Translations under genes and position numbers: made by a program
DNA from: Micromonospora saelicesensis
GTDB lineage: Bacteria; Actinomycetota; Actinomycetes; Mycobacteriales; Micromonosporaceae
Length of the DNA stretch: 64,000 nucleotides
Assembly (NCBI RefSeq): GCF_900091575.1
Contig: NZ_FMCR01000003.1
Location: 842,424 to 906,423, forward strand
Reading direction: 5' to 3'
The notes under the pieces: model-generated
What the model was told of the DNA's origin: nothing
Databases searched by the model: none
The model's input: only the letters and a program-made list of their open reading frames with translations
Shown here: one piece after another, positions 23,907 to 32,794 of the stretch
Layout of the letters: each line of letters begins with the position of its first letter
Numbering within the stretch: position 1 is the stretch's first letter

Positions 23907-24308
23907 ATGCCCGGGCGCGAAGACCTGCCCAGCACGCTGCGACGCTCCCCGGAGAAGGCGCAGCGCACGTGGGAGAAGACGCACGATTCGGCGGTCGAGA
24001 CCTACGGCGAGGGGGAGCGGTCGCACCGCACCGCCTTCGCCGCCGTGAAGCATGAGTTCGAGAAGGTGGGCGACCACTGGGAGCCGAAGGGCCGCAAGGG
24101 CCCCAGCGACCAGCAGGCCGCCGGTGGCGGGCCGGAACGACGGGCTCCCACAGCCGGTGGCGTGGACGCCAACGCCACCAAGGACCACCTGATGTCGGTG
24201 GCCCGCAAACTCGACGTGCCCGGGCGGTCCAGCATGACCAAACCGGAGCTGGTCAAGGCCATCGAGAAGGCCAACGACCGCGCCACCCGCAAGGCCCGCG
24301 GCGACTGA
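23907..24308 (+). CDS. ChaB domain protein with C-terminal Rho_N/SAP-like helix
   Basis: The 133-aa protein begins with a ChaB domain (LPSTLRRSPEKAQRTWEKTHDSA, then AFAAVKHEFEKVGDHWEPK). After a disordered linker it ends with a Rho-termination-factor/SAP-like unit (ATKDHLMSVARKLDVPGRSSM, TKPELVKAIEKAN). ChaB is named from a cation-transport locus of E. coli but its role is unclear; the C-terminal motif suggests nucleic-acid contact. ATG 23907 has a clear ribosome binding site. It is divergent from the BrkB gene. Confidence 0.9.
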   Translation: MPGREDLPSTLRRSPEKAQRTWEKTHDSAVETYGEGERSHRTAFAAVKHEFEKVGDHWEPKGRKGPSDQQAAGGGPERRAPTAGGVDANATKDHLMSVARKLDVPGRSSMTKPELVKAIEKANDRATRKARGD

Positions 24309-24335
24309 CCGGGCCGCACCGGAGCACAACCGACG

Positions 24336-24376
24336 CGGTACGGGCGGACGCGCCACCCCTGCGTCCGCCCGCACCG
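24336..24376. terminator. bidirectional hairpin between ChaB and aldehyde dehydrogenase genes
   Basis: CGGGCGGACGC (24341-24351) pairs perfectly with GCGTCCGCCCG (24361-24371) around a 9-nt loop. CGGT and ACCG extend the stem past one mismatch. It occupies the whole convergent gap. Confidence 0.6.
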
Positions 24377-24377
24377 T

Positions 24378-25811
24378 TCACCAGTGCCCGCCGCCCGGCG
24401 CCTCGATGTGCACCGCCTTCGTGGCGGTGAACTCGTCCAGCAGCTCCGGGCCGTACCCGAAGCCCTGCCCGCTGGCGCGGCGCGGATGCGCGGCACCTCC
24501 CGGCGCACCCCCGAACACCGCGTTGACCTTGACCGTGCCCACGGGCAGCTCCCGCCACGCCCGCTGCGCGTGACTCATCGACGGGGTCAACACCGTGGCG
24601 GCCAGCCCGTACGGTGAGTCCGCCGCGCAGCGCAGCGCCTCGTCGAACGAGTCGACGACCACCACCGGGGCGACCGGCCCGAAGGTCTCCTCCCGAACCA
24701 GCGGCATGTCGTGGCGGCAGTCGGTGACGACGGTGGCCGGGTAGAACGCCCCCGGCCCGTCCGGCACCTCGCCGCCCACCTGCACCCGTGCGCCGTCCGC
24801 CACCGCGGCCGCCACCTGCCCGTGCACGTGGTCCCGGTGCCGCCGGTCGACCAGCGGGCCCAGCTCGGTGCCCGGATCCCGGCCCGGCCCGACCCGCAGC
24901 GCTGCGGCGCGTCGTACCAGCGCGGCCACGAAGTCGTCGGCCACCTCCCGGTGCACGTAGAGCCGCTCGACCGCCACGCAGATCTGCCCGGCGTTGGCGA
25001 ACGCGCCGAGTGCGGCCTGCTCCGCTGCCCACTCCGGGTCGACGCCCGCGTCCACGATCAACGGGTCACTGCCGCCGTTCTCCAGGAGCACCTTGGCGCC
25101 GGTGCGGGCCGCGGCGGCGGCGATCGCCCGACCGGTCGCGGTGGAACCCACGTGGGCCACCACGTCGACGTCCTGCGCCGCCAGTGCCGCACCCACCTCC
25201 GGGCCGCCGGTGAGCAGTGACAACACCCCTGCCGGCAAGGCCTGGTCCAGTGCTCGGGCCAGCAGCCAACCCGTCGCCGGTGTCCGTTCGCTCGGCTTGT
25301 AGAGCACCACGTTCCCGGTCACCAGGGCCGCGCCGAGCAGTCCACAGGAGACCGCCACCGGGTCGTTCCAGGGGGTGATCGCCGCGACCACCCCGCGCGG
25401 CTGCGGGGTCAGGAAGTCCAGCGCCTCGGTTTCGCCGTTCAGCGTGCGCCCGCCGCGCAGCGGTGCCAGTTCCGCATACTGTCGCAGGGTGCCGATCCCC
25501 GCCTCGACGCCGCCGCGGGCGTCCGCCAACGGCTTGCCCATCTCCGCGGTGACCGCCGCCGCCAACTCCTCGATGACCGCCTCCACCGCGTCCGCGGCCC
25601 GGTGCAGCGCGGCCGCCCGTTCCGCCGGGGCGGTCGCCGCCCACTGGGACGCCGCGTTGCGGGCCGCCTGGGTCGCCTTGCCCACCTCGTCGGCCGTGGC
25701 CACCGGCACCGTGCTCACCGGCGCGTCGTCCGCCGGATCACGCACGACCAGTTCGCCGCCGTCGCCGCCCGCACCCCACACCCCGCCCACCAGCTGCGCA
25801 ACCGTGTACAT
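24378..25811 (-). CDS. aldehyde dehydrogenase family protein
   Basis: The 477-aa NAD(P)-dependent enzyme has N149 in TPWND, the general base E244 in LLENGGSDP and the nucleophile C278 in NAGQICVA. The late PLVREETFGPVAPV segment is also present. It oxidises an aldehyde to an acid; its substrate is not identifiable, though succinate-semialdehyde-type enzymes look similar. The start MYTVAQLVGG at 25811 gives the family-typical N-terminus. It is divergent from an FAD oxidoreductase gene. Confidence 0.9.
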   Translation of the reverse strand: MYTVAQLVGGVWGAGGDGGELVVRDPADDAPVSTVPVATADEVGKATQAARNAASQWAATAPAERAAALHRAADAVEAVIEELAAAVTAEMGKPLADARGGVEAGIGTLRQYAELAPLRGGRTLNGETEALDFLTPQPRGVVAAITPWNDPVAVSCGLLGAALVTGNVVLYKPSERTPATGWLLARALDQALPAGVLSLLTGGPEVGAALAAQDVDVVAHVGSTATGRAIAAAAARTGAKVLLENGGSDPLIVDAGVDPEWAAEQAALGAFANAGQICVAVERLYVHREVADDFVAALVRRAAALRVGPGRDPGTELGPLVDRRHRDHVHGQVAAAVADGARVQVGGEVPDGPGAFYPATVVTDCRHDMPLVREETFGPVAPVVVVDSFDEALRCAADSPYGLAATVLTPSMSHAQRAWRELPVGTVKVNAVFGGAPGGAAHPRRASGQGFGYGPELLDEFTATKAVHIEAPGGGHW

Positions 25812-25883
25812 GTGGCGTTGGATGCCCCGGCCCCGACGAGGCAAACGCGTTTCGCCCGGTTGCGCGCCGGGTAGGCGGATCCG

Positions 25884-27491
25884 ATGACAACCACCACCGC
25901 GCAGAGCGCGGACGCCGTCATCGTCGGCGCCGGGCACAACGGCCTGGTGGCGGCCAACCTGCTGGCCGACGCCGGCTGGGACGTGGTGGTGCTGGAGGCG
26001 ACCGCGGTGCCCGGCGGCGCGGTCCGCTCCGCCGAGGTCACCGCGCCCGGCTACCTCAGCGACCTCTACAGCTCGTTCTACCCCCTCGGGTACGCCTCAC
26101 CGGTGCTGGGCGGCCTGGACCTGGGTCGACACGGGCTGTCCTGGCGGCACTCGCCGGACGTGCTGGCGCACCTGCTGCCGGACGGTCGAGCCGCGGTGAT
26201 CAACCGGGACCCGGACGTCACGGCGGCGTCGCTGGAGCAGTTCGCGCCCGGGGACGGTAAGCGCTGGCTCAACGCGTACACCGACTGGCTCGACGTGGCC
26301 GAGCCGATGCTGGAGGCGATCACCTCGCCGTTCCCGCCGGTACGCGGCGGGCTGGGCCTCCTGCGTCGGTTGCGCGTCGCCGGCGCGCTGCGACTCGCGC
26401 GCCGGCTCGTCGTACCGGTCCGCAAACTTGGCGACGAACTCTTCGACGGTCCCGGCGGGCCGGCCCTGCTGGCCGGCTGTGCCCTGCACACCGACCTCTC
26501 CCCGGAGGAGGCCGGCTCCGGGGTGTACGGCTGGCTGCTGGCCATGCTCGGCCAGCAGGTCGGTTGGCCGGTGCCCGACGGCGGCGCGCAGCAGATCACC
26601 AACGCGCTGGTGGATCGGCTACAGGGGCTCGGCGGGACGATCATCTACGGTGCCCGGGCCGATCGGGTGCTCACCGCCCGGGGTCGGGCGATGGGGGTCC
26701 GGACCGTCGGTGGCGCGCTGTGGCGGGCCCGGCGGGCCGTGCTCGCCGACGTGCCGGCGCCGGCGCTCTACCTCGACCTGGTCGGCGCGGCGGCACTGCC
26801 GTCCCGGCTGGTGGAGGACCTGGCGCACTTCCGGTGGGACGGCTCCACGCTGAAGGTGGACTGGGCGCTCTCCGCGCCGGTGCCCTGGACGAACCGGCAG
26901 CTGGCCGGCGCCGGCACCGTGCACCTCGGCGCGGACCTGAACGGGCTCACCCACTACGCCAGCGAGTTGGCCCGTGGCGAGCTGCCCCGCGACCCGTTCC
27001 TGCTGGCCGGGCAGATGTCGGTGGCGGACCCGAGCCACTCCCCGCCCGGCACCGAGTCGCTCTGGTCGTACACCCATCTGCCGTTCCGGCGGAACTGGCG
27101 GGCCGAGGAGGTCGCCGGGCACGTGCAGCGGATGGAGGACGTGCTGGAGGCGGCGGCCCCGGGTTTCCGGCGCCTGATCGTGGGCCGCCACGTGGCCGGG
27201 CCGGCCGACCTGGAGAAGGGCAATCCGAGCCTGGTCGGTGGCGCGCTCGGCGGCGGAACCGCCGCCGCGTACCAGCAGCTGTTCCTGCGACCGATCCCCG
27301 GCCTGGGCCGCGCGGACACCCCGGTGGACCGGCTCTTCCTGGCCAGCGCGTCGGCGCACCCCGGCGGCGGTGTGCACGGCGCACCGGGCGCGAACGCGGC
27401 CCGCGCCGCGCTGGCCCGCGACCGCGCGCTGACGGGCCGCGCCTACGCCGCAGCCATCTCCACCGCCCACCGCGCCATCTACCCCGACTAA
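25884..27491 (+). CDS. phytoene-desaturase-like NAD(P)/FAD oxidoreductase
   Basis: The 535-aa flavoprotein opens with VIVGAGHNGLVAANLLADAG at residues 12-31 and VVVLEATAVPGGAVRS, the crtI-like dinucleotide-binding fold. The C-terminus has FLASASAHPGGGVHGAPGANAA, the usual substrate-domain/FAD contact of this family. No carotenoid genes are nearby, so a carotenoid substrate is not supported; relatives such as PYROXD2-like proteins have other roles. ATG 25884 lies 72 nt from the divergent aldehyde dehydrogenase start. Confidence 0.85.
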   Translation: MTTTTAQSADAVIVGAGHNGLVAANLLADAGWDVVVLEATAVPGGAVRSAEVTAPGYLSDLYSSFYPLGYASPVLGGLDLGRHGLSWRHSPDVLAHLLPDGRAAVINRDPDVTAASLEQFAPGDGKRWLNAYTDWLDVAEPMLEAITSPFPPVRGGLGLLRRLRVAGALRLARRLVVPVRKLGDELFDGPGGPALLAGCALHTDLSPEEAGSGVYGWLLAMLGQQVGWPVPDGGAQQITNALVDRLQGLGGTIIYGARADRVLTARGRAMGVRTVGGALWRARRAVLADVPAPALYLDLVGAAALPSRLVEDLAHFRWDGSTLKVDWALSAPVPWTNRQLAGAGTVHLGADLNGLTHYASELARGELPRDPFLLAGQMSVADPSHSPPGTESLWSYTHLPFRRNWRAEEVAGHVQRMEDVLEAAAPGFRRLIVGRHVAGPADLEKGNPSLVGGALGGGTAAAYQQLFLRPIPGLGRADTPVDRLFLASASAHPGGGVHGAPGANAARAALARDRALTGRAYAAAISTAHRAIYPD

Positions 27492-27539
27492 CCCCCGCCC
27501 CACCCCACCCCACCCACCCTCCACCCCACCTCGGCTTCC

Positions 27540-27599
27540 GGTGATCAAGAGGTTTGCGTCGCCAGCGTCGGCGGATCTGACGCAAACCTCTTGATCACC
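27540..27599. repeat. long perfect intergenic palindrome between convergent genes
   Basis: Two 21-bp arms (27540-27560 and 27579-27599) are perfectly complementary and enclose an 18-nt loop. The left arm begins GGTGATCAAGAGG and ends TTTGCGTC. It lies between the convergent oxidoreductase and glycosyltransferase genes, so it can work as a bidirectional terminator, but a stem this long also looks like a dispersed palindromic repeat. Confidence 0.8.
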
Positions 27600-27630
27600 C
27601 AGGCGAGGCCGGGGGAGGGGGAGGGCGTTG

Positions 27631-28407
27631 TCAGCGGGTGATGTTGCGGTGTTTGCTGCGGAGGCGGAAGGGCATGAGCGCGCTTTCCACCTTGGTCGCG
27701 GTGGTCATCTTGGAGACGCCGTCGCGCCGCTCCTCGAAGCGGATCGGCACCTCCAGGATGGTGTGCCCCAGCTTGGTGGCGAGGTAGTGCATCTCCACCT
27801 GGAAGCTGTAGCCGTTGGACTGCACCCGCTCCAGGTCGATGTCGCGCAGGGCTTCGGCCTGCCAGATCTTGAAGCCGGCGGTGAGGTCCCGGATGCGTAC
27901 CCGCAGCAGGGTGTGCACGTAGAGGTTGGCCCAGCCACTGAGCGCCCGGCGGTAGAGCGGCCAGTTCTCGTCCAGCTCGCCGCCGGGCACGTACCGGGAA
28001 CCGATCACCACGCTGGCCTGGGTGGAGAGCAGCGCGCCGAGCATCCCCGGCAGCGCCTCGGGCGGGTGCGAGAGGTCGGCGTCCATCTGCGCCACGTACT
28101 CGGCGCCGCCCTCGATCGCCCGGGTCATCCCGTCCACGTACGCCCGACCGAGGCCCTCCTTGCCGGCGCGGTGCACGACCTCGATCCGGTCGGGGTGCTC
28201 GATGGCCAGCTTATCGGCCACCTCGCCGGTGCCGTCGGGGGAGTTGTCGTCGGCGACGAGGATGCGCAGCCCCGGCAGCGGCAGCGCGAGCAGCCGCTCG
28301 ACCAGCGCCGGGAGGTTGCCCGCCTCGTTGTACGTGGGCACCACGACGGTCAGGCGTGCGTCCCGCCACGGCGTCGGCAACTGCACCGGCTTGATCATGT
28401 CGGTCAT
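27631..28407 (-). CDS. polyprenol monophosphomannose synthase-like GT2 glycosyltransferase
   Basis: The 258-aa enzyme resembles dolichol/polyprenol-phosphate mannose synthases without membrane domains. It has TVVVPTYNEAGNLP at the N-terminus, ADDNSPDGTGEVAD, the metal-binding MDADLSHPPE near residues 101-110, and SNGYSFQVEMHYLA. It would transfer mannose from GDP-mannose to a polyprenyl phosphate at the inner membrane face. I start at ATG 28407; an in-frame ATG at 28431 lies eight nt after a TAGATA -10-like box and could be a leaderless start. The gene sits about 1.8 kb upstream of the heptose operon on the opposite strand. Confidence 0.85.
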   Translation of the reverse strand: MTDMIKPVQLPTPWRDARLTVVVPTYNEAGNLPALVERLLALPLPGLRILVADDNSPDGTGEVADKLAIEHPDRIEVVHRAGKEGLGRAYVDGMTRAIEGGAEYVAQMDADLSHPPEALPGMLGALLSTQASVVIGSRYVPGGELDENWPLYRRALSGWANLYVHTLLRVRIRDLTAGFKIWQAEALRDIDLERVQSNGYSFQVEMHYLATKLGHTILEVPIRFEERRDGVSKMTTATKVESALMPFRLRSKHRNITR

Positions 28408-28548
28408 CCTCGGTTTGCGGACAAGGGTCATGGAAAGGGTATCTAGTTCCCGCATTCGGTCCGAGGGAGGCACCCCTTCCGGGCGTTGCGGACCCTCGCC
28501 ACCCACCGCGCGCGGGCGTGGAAGCCCTGGTCAGAGGCTTGCGCCTGG

Positions 28549-29550
28549 TCAGCGACGACGGCGAGCGACAGCGCTGAGGGCGAGCGCCGCGACGGCGAGC
28601 GCGACACCGGAGAGCGCCGGTTTGTGCGTGCCGACCCAGAGCGCCGCCGAACGGTCACGCGCCTGTTCGCGGAACACACCCGCCGTGCCCCGGTCCGTGT
28701 CCGCATCGCCGGGGTGATCCAGATTGTCCCGCCAGGTCGCCGGATCGATCTTCTCACCGGTCTGCTGGCTGTCGTAGCCGTCGCGGGCGAGCTTGCGGTC
28801 CAGCAGGCCGGGGAACAGTGCGTCGCCCACCCGTGCCTGCCAGGTCGGGCCACCCACGTTCAGCTCCCTGGTGCCGCGGTCGGCGGCCCAGACGATGGCC
28901 CGGGCGGCCAGCTCCGGAGTGAAGATCGGCGGCACCGGCTGCGGATGCCGGGGCAGCCGGGTGCGGACCCAGGAGAACTGCGGCGTGTTGACCGCGGGCA
29001 GCTGCACCATTGACAACTTCACCCCCGGGCAGTCGTGCAGCAGTTCGGCGCGCAGCGAGTCGTTGAACCCCTGGACGGCGTGCTTGCTCGCGCAGTACGC
29101 CGACTGCAGCGGGATCCCCCGGTAGGCCAAGGCCGAGCCCACCTGCACGATCGTGCCCTGCCCGTGCGCCCGCATGTGCCGCAGCGCGGCGAGGGTGCCG
29201 TGCACAGTGCCCAGGTAGGTGACCTCGGTGACCCGACGGAACTCGCGCGCCGGAATCTCCCAGGCCGGCGCGAACACCGACGCCATCGCGTTGTTGACCC
29301 ACACGTCGATGCCGCCCCAGCGGTGCACCACGTCGTCGGCGGCCTGCTGCACCGCGCCCGCGTCGGCCACGTCGACCCGGTACACCCGCACGTCGGTCGC
29401 GCCGCGCAGTCGGCACTCCCGCTCGGCGGCGACCAGACCCGCCTCGCCCCGAGCCAGCAGCGCCAGCCGGGCGCCGCGCGCCGCGTACGCGTGGGCCACG
29501 GCCCGGCCCACGCCGGCACTCGCGCCGGTCACCACCACGGTCCGGGTCAC
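28549..29550 (-). CDS. SDR family oxidoreductase with C-terminal membrane anchor
   Basis: The 333-aa protein has a classical SDR core: TGASAGVGRAV near residues 8-18, NNAMAS, the serine in QVGSALAYRG, and YCASKHA with the catalytic Tyr and Lys. About 80 residues follow the core and end in a hydrophobic helix (ALSGVALAVAALALSAV) and RRRR, so the enzyme is probably tail-anchored. Substrate unknown. Its start overlaps the stop of the SRPBCC gene upstream by 4 bases, showing a two-gene operon. Confidence 0.85.
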   Translation of the reverse strand: MTRTVVVTGASAGVGRAVAHAYAARGARLALLARGEAGLVAAERECRLRGATDVRVYRVDVADAGAVQQAADDVVHRWGGIDVWVNNAMASVFAPAWEIPAREFRRVTEVTYLGTVHGTLAALRHMRAHGQGTIVQVGSALAYRGIPLQSAYCASKHAVQGFNDSLRAELLHDCPGVKLSMVQLPAVNTPQFSWVRTRLPRHPQPVPPIFTPELAARAIVWAADRGTRELNVGGPTWQARVGDALFPGLLDRKLARDGYDSQQTGEKIDPATWRDNLDHPGDADTDRGTAGVFREQARDRSAALWVGTHKPALSGVALAVAALALSAVARRRR

Positions 29551-29993
29551 GAGGGCCCCTTCTGTCGGGTGGCGATGTCGGAGAGGCGGGCCAGCGTCTC
29601 CCGGTTACGCCGGTGCAGCACCAGATCGTTGACCTTGTTGTGGACCCAGCGCAGCGGGCCGGCGGCGAAGTCCTCCCCGATACGCACCCGGGTGGCGCCG
29701 TCGCCCACCGGTTGCAGGGTGAAGGCCACGATCGCCTCGCCCGCCGGCCAGAGCCCGGCCTTGAGCACGAGCCGGTGCGGCGGTTCGCAGACCAGCACCG
29801 TCGACGCGTCCTGCAACGAGAACGGCCACGGACCGGCCCGGTGGTGCAGTTGGCTGCCCACCCGGGGCCAGGCGTCGTCCACGTCCCGCACGTGTGCGGT
29901 GCCCACCACCCAGTCGCTGTACGTCCATCCGTCCGCGAGCACGTCGAACACCTGCTGCGGGGAAGCGTCGATTACTTTCTCCACAATCGCCAC
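29547..29993 (-). CDS. SRPBCC family protein (polyketide cyclase-like)
   Basis: The 148-aa protein starts VAIVEKVIDASPQQVFDVLAD and has the START-like pattern WVVGTAHVRDVDDAWPRVGSQL and PPHRLVLKAGLWPAGEAIVAF. Such proteins bind small hydrophobic ligands. GTG 29993 gives the family-typical start; an ATG at 30020 adds nine residues. Its stop codon overlaps the start of the SDR gene, so the two are co-expressed, perhaps acting on one substrate. Confidence 0.8.
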   Translation of the reverse strand: MAIVEKVIDASPQQVFDVLADGWTYSDWVVGTAHVRDVDDAWPRVGSQLHHRAGPWPFSLQDASTVLVCEPPHRLVLKAGLWPAGEAIVAFTLQPVGDGATRVRIGEDFAAGPLRWVHNKVNDLVLHRRNRETLARLSDIATRQKGPS

Positions 29994-30115
29994 CGGGATC
30001 CCATACCCGGAGCACGGCACGGGCTAACAGCTGACCGGGTTAGCTTCTCTCCGACGGCGGGTAAGGCCGACCCGGGGCATCGCTGGCGGCGCCGGCCCAC
30101 CCCCTCGACGACGAC

Positions 30116-30140
30116 GTTTACTCCTCGGGGCGCAGGGAAC
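30116..30140 (+). promoter_or_regulatory. possible sigma-B/F-like promoter of the heptose operon
   Basis: GTTT (30116-30119) and GGGAAC (30135-30140) are separated by 15 nt, the same layout as the ChaB promoter candidate. It is the only promoter-like signal I could find in the gap before the operon. Confidence 0.35.
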
Positions 30141-30194
30141 CCGCCGGCTGTGCGACAGGACCAGGAGGATCCGTATCAGCGCAGGTCAGCCCAG

Positions 30195-31823
30195 GTGTAC
30201 GCCGCTGCTGACCGCGCCGCCGGGTCTGTCGCAAGCCCCCGAGCGGTGCTCTACGACGCGGTGCTGCTGGACCGCGACGGCACCCTGATCGAGGACGTGC
30301 CGTACAACGGCGACCCGGAGAAGGTGCGGCCGGTGCCGGGCGCGCGGGCGGCGCTGGACCGGCTGCGCGCGGCCGGGCTGCGGCTGGCGGTCGTCACGAA
30401 CCAGTCGGGCCTGGCCCGGGGTTACTTCACCGGTGAGCAGATGTGGGCCGTGCACGCCCGCGTCGAGGAGCTGCTGGGCCGGTTCGACGCGTGGCTGGTC
30501 TGCCCGCACGACGACGCCGACGGCTGTGACTGCCGCAAACCGGCGCCGGGCCTGGTGTACGCCGCCGCCCGAGAGCTGGGCACGACACCGTCCCGCTGCG
30601 TACTCGTCGGCGACATCGGCCGGGACGTCGGCGCCGCCATGGCCGCCGGGGCCGCGGGGGTGCTGGTGCCCACCCCGGTGACCCGGCCGGAGGAGGTCGC
30701 CGCCGCCGGGTGGGTGGCCACCGATCTGCCGGCGGCGGTGGCGGAGATCCTGCGCCGCCAACAGGCCGTGCAGCCCTCGACCCCGCCCACCGAACCGGTA
30801 CGGACGGCGCTCGTGGTCCGCTCGGATTCGGCCGGTGACGTGCTGGTCACCGGCCCGGCGATCCGCGCCGTCGCGGCCGGAGCGGAGCGGGTGGTGCTGC
30901 TGTGCGGGCCGCGCGGTCGGGCCGCCGCCAACCTGTTGCCCGGCGTCGACGAGATCATCGAGCATCCGCTGCCATGGATCGACCCCGCGCCGGGGCCGGT
31001 CGACCCGGAGGCCATGCGGAGCCTGTCCACGCGGCTGGGCGCGGTCGGCGCGGACCAGGCGGTGGTGTTCACCTCGTTCCACCAGTCCGCCCTGCCGCTG
31101 GCACTGCTGTTGCGGATGGCGGGAATCAACCGGATCGCGGCGATCAGCGACGACTATCCGGGCTCCCTGCTGGACATCCGGCACCGGGTGCCGGTGGGCG
31201 TCCCCGAACCCGAACGTGCCCTCTCCCTGGCCGCCGCGGCCGGCCACCGGCTGCCCGACGGCGACGAACCGGTCCTGCGGCTGCGCCGGGACGCCGTGCC
31301 GCCGCGCCCGGCCGACGTCGGCGATCCGGGGTACGTGGTGCTGCACCCCGGGTCGGCCGCGTCGAGCCGGGCCTGCCCGCCCGAGGTGGCCACCCGGATC
31401 GTCGGGGCGCTGGCCGACGCCGGGCACCGGGTGCTGGTCACCGGCGGCCCGGACGAGCGCGCGGTCACCGCCCGGGTCGCCGCGGCCGGCGGCACCGACC
31501 TGGGCGGTCGCACCGACCTGGCCGGGCTGGCTGCGATCGTCGCGGACGCCAGCGCGGTAGTGGTCGGCAACACCGGGCCCGCGCACCTGGCGGCCGCCGC
31601 CGGTGTGCCGGTGGTGAGTCTCTTCGCGCCGACCGTTCCGTTCGGCCAGTGGGGGCCCTACCGGGTGCCGACCGTCCGGCTCGGCGACGCCGCCGCTCCC
31701 TGCCGGGACACCCGGGCGGCCAGGTGCCCGGTCCCCGGGCACCCCTGCCTCAGCGGAGTCGACCCGGGAGACGTGGTCAACGCGCTCCGGACCCTCGCCG
31801 TCAGCGGTGGTGGCGGCCGATGA
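30195..31823 (+). CDS. GmhB-type heptose-bisphosphate phosphatase fused to a GT9 heptosyltransferase-like domain
   Basis: The N-terminal about 185 residues are a HAD-IIIA phosphatase. D26 and D28 lie in LLDRDGTL, TNQSGLARGYF follows, and C103, H105, C111 and C113 in CPHDDADGCDCRKP form the GmhB zinc site. The rest is a glycosyltransferase family 9 domain (ALVVRSDSAGDVLVTGP, YVVLHPGSAASSRA, VVVGNTGPAHLAAAAGVPVV, FGQWGPY). GmhB dephosphorylates heptose 1,7-bisphosphate; GT9 enzymes transfer heptose from ADP-heptose. The start is uncertain: AGGAGG at 30163-30168 has no start at normal distance, GTG 30150 or 30246 are alternatives. It leads the operon, overlapping the next gene by ATGA. Confidence 0.85.
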   Translation: MYAAADRAAGSVASPRAVLYDAVLLDRDGTLIEDVPYNGDPEKVRPVPGARAALDRLRAAGLRLAVVTNQSGLARGYFTGEQMWAVHARVEELLGRFDAWLVCPHDDADGCDCRKPAPGLVYAAARELGTTPSRCVLVGDIGRDVGAAMAAGAAGVLVPTPVTRPEEVAAAGWVATDLPAAVAEILRRQQAVQPSTPPTEPVRTALVVRSDSAGDVLVTGPAIRAVAAGAERVVLLCGPRGRAAANLLPGVDEIIEHPLPWIDPAPGPVDPEAMRSLSTRLGAVGADQAVVFTSFHQSALPLALLLRMAGINRIAAISDDYPGSLLDIRHRVPVGVPEPERALSLAAAAGHRLPDGDEPVLRLRRDAVPPRPADVGDPGYVVLHPGSAASSRACPPEVATRIVGALADAGHRVLVTGGPDERAVTARVAAAGGTDLGGRTDLAGLAAIVADASAVVVGNTGPAHLAAAAGVPVVSLFAPTVPFGQWGPYRVPTVRLGDAAAPCRDTRAARCPVPGHPCLSGVDPGDVVNALRTLAVSGGGGR

Positions 31824-32794
31824 ACATCCTGCTCTGGCACGTGCACGGCTCCTGGACCACGTCGTTCGTGCACGGCAGCCATCGCTACCTGATTCCCACC
31901 ACACCCGACCGCGGCCCGTACGGCCTCGGCCGGGCCCGCACCTACCCGTGGCCGGACAGCGCGGTCGAGGTCAGCCCGGAGGAGCTGCCGAGCGCGGACG
32001 TCGACCTGGTCATCCTGCAACGCCCCGAGGAGATCGACCGGGCCGAGCAGTGGCTTCGTCGCCGCCCCGGCCGCGACCTTCCCGCGATCTACGTCGAGCA
32101 CAACACCCCCAAGGGCGACGTGCCGAACACCCGCCACCCGATGGCCGACCGCGACGACCTGCTCATCGCCCACGTCACCGGGTTCAACCAGATCTTCTGG
32201 GACACCGGCGCCACCCGCACCACAGTGGTCGACCACGGCATCGTCGCCCCCTCCGCGTCCTACACCGGCGAGCTGGACCGGCTCGCCGTGGTGATCAACG
32301 AGCCGGTACGGCGAGGTCGGGTCACCGGCACCGACCTGCTACCCCAGTTCGCCGAGATCGCGCCGCTGGACGTGTTCGGCATGGGCGTCGCCGGCCTGGC
32401 CGACCACCTCGGGCTGCCCGCCGACCGGCTGACCAGCCACGACGACGTGCCCCAGGAGCGGATGCACACCGAACTGGCCCGGCGGCGGGCGTACCTGCAT
32501 CTGTGCCGGTGGACCTCCCTCGGGCTCAGCCTCATCGAGGCGATGGCGATCGGCATGCCGGTCGTCGCGCTCGCCACCACCGAGGCGGTGATGGCGGTGC
32601 CCCCGGAGGCGGGGGCGCTCGCCACCCGGACCGACACCCTGCTCGACGCCGCCCGCCGGTTCATCGCCGAACCGGCTACCGCGCGGCAGGCCGGAGCGGC
32701 GGCGCGAACCGCCGCGCGCGACAGGTACGGCCTCGACCGTTTCCTCGCTGACTGGGACCGGCTGCTGGAGGAGGAAGTATGCGGATCGCGATGA
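31820..32794 (+). CDS. GT-B glycosyltransferase (GT4-like)
   Basis: The 324-aa protein looks like a short GT-B fold transferase. Its C-terminal half has HLCRWTSLGLSLIEAMAIGMPVVALATTEA, the nucleotide-sugar binding segment with two acidic residues seven apart in pattern. The N-terminal half (MNILLWHVHGSWTTSFVHG, YVEHNTPKGDVPNTRHPMAD) is distinctive. The start ATG overlaps the stop of the phosphatase-GT9 gene (ATGA), and the end overlaps the next gene by 16 bases. The sugar and acceptor are unknown; context suggests action on a heptose-containing glycan. Confidence 0.8.
   Translation: MNILLWHVHGSWTTSFVHGSHRYLIPTTPDRGPYGLGRARTYPWPDSAVEVSPEELPSADVDLVILQRPEEIDRAEQWLRRRPGRDLPAIYVEHNTPKGDVPNTRHPMADRDDLLIAHVTGFNQIFWDTGATRTTVVDHGIVAPSASYTGELDRLAVVINEPVRRGRVTGTDLLPQFAEIAPLDVFGMGVAGLADHLGLPADRLTSHDDVPQERMHTELARRRAYLHLCRWTSLGLSLIEAMAIGMPVVALATTEAVMAVPPEAGALATRTDTLLDAARRFIAEPATARQAGAAARTAARDRYGLDRFLADWDRLLEEEVCGSR

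Noticed and set aside
30186..31904. Long minus-strand open frame opposite the phosphatase-GT9 gene
   Set aside because: No recognisable motifs and Arg/Gly/His-rich composition typical of antisense frames in GC-rich DNA; the plus strand has a complete HAD-IIIA and GT9 pattern.
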